DNA of 64,000 bases from Cydia pomonella (taxonomy: Eukaryota > Arthropoda > Insecta > Lepidoptera > Tortricidae), in the NCBI RefSeq assembly GCF_033807575.1, contig NC_084726.1:2976001-3040000 (forward strand). Direction: 5' to 3'. The translations under genes were made by a program, and so were the position numbers. Shown here piece after piece: positions 62,530 through 64,000 of the stretch; position 1 is the first letter of the stretch; each line of letters begins with the position of its first letter. The notes below the pieces were generated by a model. That model saw only the letters and a program-made list of their open reading frames with translations. It was not told the DNA's origin and made no database searches.

Positions 62530-63030
62530 ATGTTTTTCACGGGTCTCTTTCGACATTCCTAACAACTTTTTTCCTAAAATCATTTGCCAATAAGAAGGGC
62601 ATAAGAGCGTTAGGACTAATGATCACTATGAGAAAAATATTAAGAAATCCAAAAATAGGAGAAAAAAAACTCTAGAAATCCCGATATAGATCCATTTTTC
62701 ACGTGTAGATTCCAAGTAAATAGGTTTTTCTTTGGCCGAAGTATATTTCTTAATAATAATAGTATTCATCTCATCAAAACAAAGGCCAATGAATTTATGG
62801 AGTGTGTATATATTATTTCATTTTAGACAGGTAACCGATGCAAATATTTTTTATACTACAGGAATTCTACTATTCTCCTTGTTTTCTACTGAAAAATATG
62901 TTCGTCCATTTATTAACAGTTTGAATCTTGATAAGCTCGAGTAGAACCATATGCTCGCAATCGCATATTAAGTTACTACATCACAGACAGATAATTATAA
63001 GTATGTAAATACTTTTTTTTTTTTTAACAG
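62530..63030. other. no gene seen; pyrimidine tract at the end
   Basis: AT-rich, with a T run at 63012-63025 leading to AACAG (63026-63030), see next entry. Confidence 0.3.
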
Positions 63031-63103
63031 GCTGGAGATATCACCTGTGGCATCATCTAAACCAGTATCCTCGTCCATGAGGATGCTGATTTGTGAGCCA
63101 TAA
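63031..63103 (+). CDS. candidate terminal exon, unidentified gene (weak)
   Basis: A strong pyrimidine run and AACAG precede a frame in phase +1: LEISPVASSKPVSSSMRMLI, CEP and a TAA at 63101-63103. The acceptor is better than that of the 56570 candidate but the codons show no bias and the peptide is only 23 residues. It could be chance, since T-runs followed by AG are common in AT-rich DNA. No match to a family I know. Confidence 0.25.
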
Positions 63104-63714
63104 AACTACCCTCTTGCAAGTAAATACTTACTTAGGTGTACAAATATAGTATACAGGTTTCTTCAATAAAAAGTAAAATAAATAGTCTTCGCAATAAAAA
63201 CAAAATATATACAATGTATAGCGGTTCTTTTCAGTTCAGTCTCATTCATCAGTTCATCGGTTAAATAAACATTTGAGCAATATGTGTATAAGTTCAGAAT
63301 ATATAAATAAATTACGAAATCAATATCCAATCCGTTTTAATTTACTTAAGTTAAGATTTTTGTTAACAGTTGAGTAGATTTTAGAGTATTATGGACTTAG
63401 AAATAGATGAAATAAAAATCACGGAACCATTTTAATTATAATGAATCATGTTTTTCCAATGTACTTCAATCTATTTCGATGTGCCCCAAGCCGTGTCCTT
63501 CTCACACTAAAGGTCTTAACCGCCATTATATTTGTATGAAAACAAGTCGTTTTGTGATAGCAAACAGCATTGTCGTCATGTTAAGTGGAGCGTACACTAA
63601 ACAAAAATGTAAAGAGTAAAAAAAAAACATTCAAAGACGCTCTAAGAGATCTATTCCCAATACGTACCGAGTGCAGTTTTTTGCAGTTGACAAAGTGAAA
63701 GAGTCTCACCAATG
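63104..63714. other. AT-rich, no gene seen
   Basis: No open frame or repeat boundary recognised. Confidence 0.25.
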
Positions 63715-63910
63715 TATACGTCGGTGGCAAACAATCATACGGCCCGTCTGATGGTAAGCGGTCACCGTAGCCTATGGACGCCTGCAATTTCAGACGTGTT
63801 ACTTGCGCGTTGCCGAGCCTAGCACTCTGCACCCTCGTTGAGCTATGCCAACCTTATTCACCGGCAGGAACACAACACTATGAGTAGGTTCTAGTGTTAT
63901 TTGGCTACAG
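63715..63910 (-). repeat. R-family repeat, partial
   Basis: TACGTCGGTGGCAAACAATC to GGTTCTAGTGTTATTTGGCT. Ends before the outer part of the family. Confidence 0.75.
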
Positions 63911-64000
63911 GGAAGGGGCAAATACATAAATATAATTGCTTTACTGCTGTCACTTGGTACATCCTGGTTAAATAGAGATGATTGTGACCATTTCTATAGC

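Overview
The window looks like repeat-saturated, AT-rich intergenic or intronic DNA from an insect, most probably a moth or butterfly. I see no bacterial operon structure, no rRNA and no convincing functional tRNA gene. Almost everything recognisable is transposon-derived: tRNA-headed SINEs, hAT-, mariner- and piggyBac-like non-autonomous DNA elements (MITEs), several non-LTR retrotransposon lineages (RT/RNase H, RTE-like, and a lineage with a restriction-like endonuclease), and Ty3/gypsy elements. The lepidopteran assignment is an inference from the repeat families; no host gene was recognised by name.

Layout. 0-2.5 kb: two terminal-inverted-repeat (TIR) elements and two short palindromes. 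3.3-7.6 kb: a large TIR-bounded block with a decayed non-LTR retrotransposon inside. 7.8-8.9 kb: a perfect-TIR palindrome, a hAT-like element full of AACCGGTT boxes, and two SINEs. 9.9-12.1 kb: a foldback element whose two arms are head-to-head arrays of a 120-bp satellite. 12.1-14.9 kb: hairpin tandem repeats, then an intact truncated reverse transcriptase ORF inserted into a SINE. 15-26.9 kb: a patchwork of MITEs, SINEs and LINE ends. 26.96-31.8 kb: an intact 949-codon retrotransposon ORF (N-terminal zinc finger, RT, C-terminal zinc knuckle and restriction-like endonuclease), flanked by a 288-bp inverted repeat that looks perfect. 32-57 kb: more nested repeats, including a piggyBac-like MITE, a solo LTR nested in a repeat nested in a MITE, RNase H-bearing and RTE-like LINE remnants, and a gypsy fragment. 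57.1-61.8 kb: a complete Ty3/gypsy element with two identical 111-bp LTRs, a 5-bp target duplication and one 1343-codon Gag-Pol ORF whose RT active site reads F-I-D-N. 62-64 kb: a SINE split by a TA-targeting MITE, and more repeat.

Host genes. Three short stretches look like terminal exons on the + strand (acceptor-like AG, open frame, stop): 19978-20050, 56570-56670 (the best, with strongly G/C-ending codons in an AT-rich setting) and 63031-63103. They could belong to one or more genes spanning the window, but I recognise none of them.

How it fits together. The window records repeated insertion at different times. Target duplications and interrupted copies give a relative order: the gypsy element, the RT LINE inside a SINE, the TA-MITE inside a SINE and the solo LTR are younger than their hosts. 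The non-autonomous elements have no matching transposase here and must have been mobilised from elsewhere. The SINEs likewise need a partner LINE; which one is not shown by the sequence.
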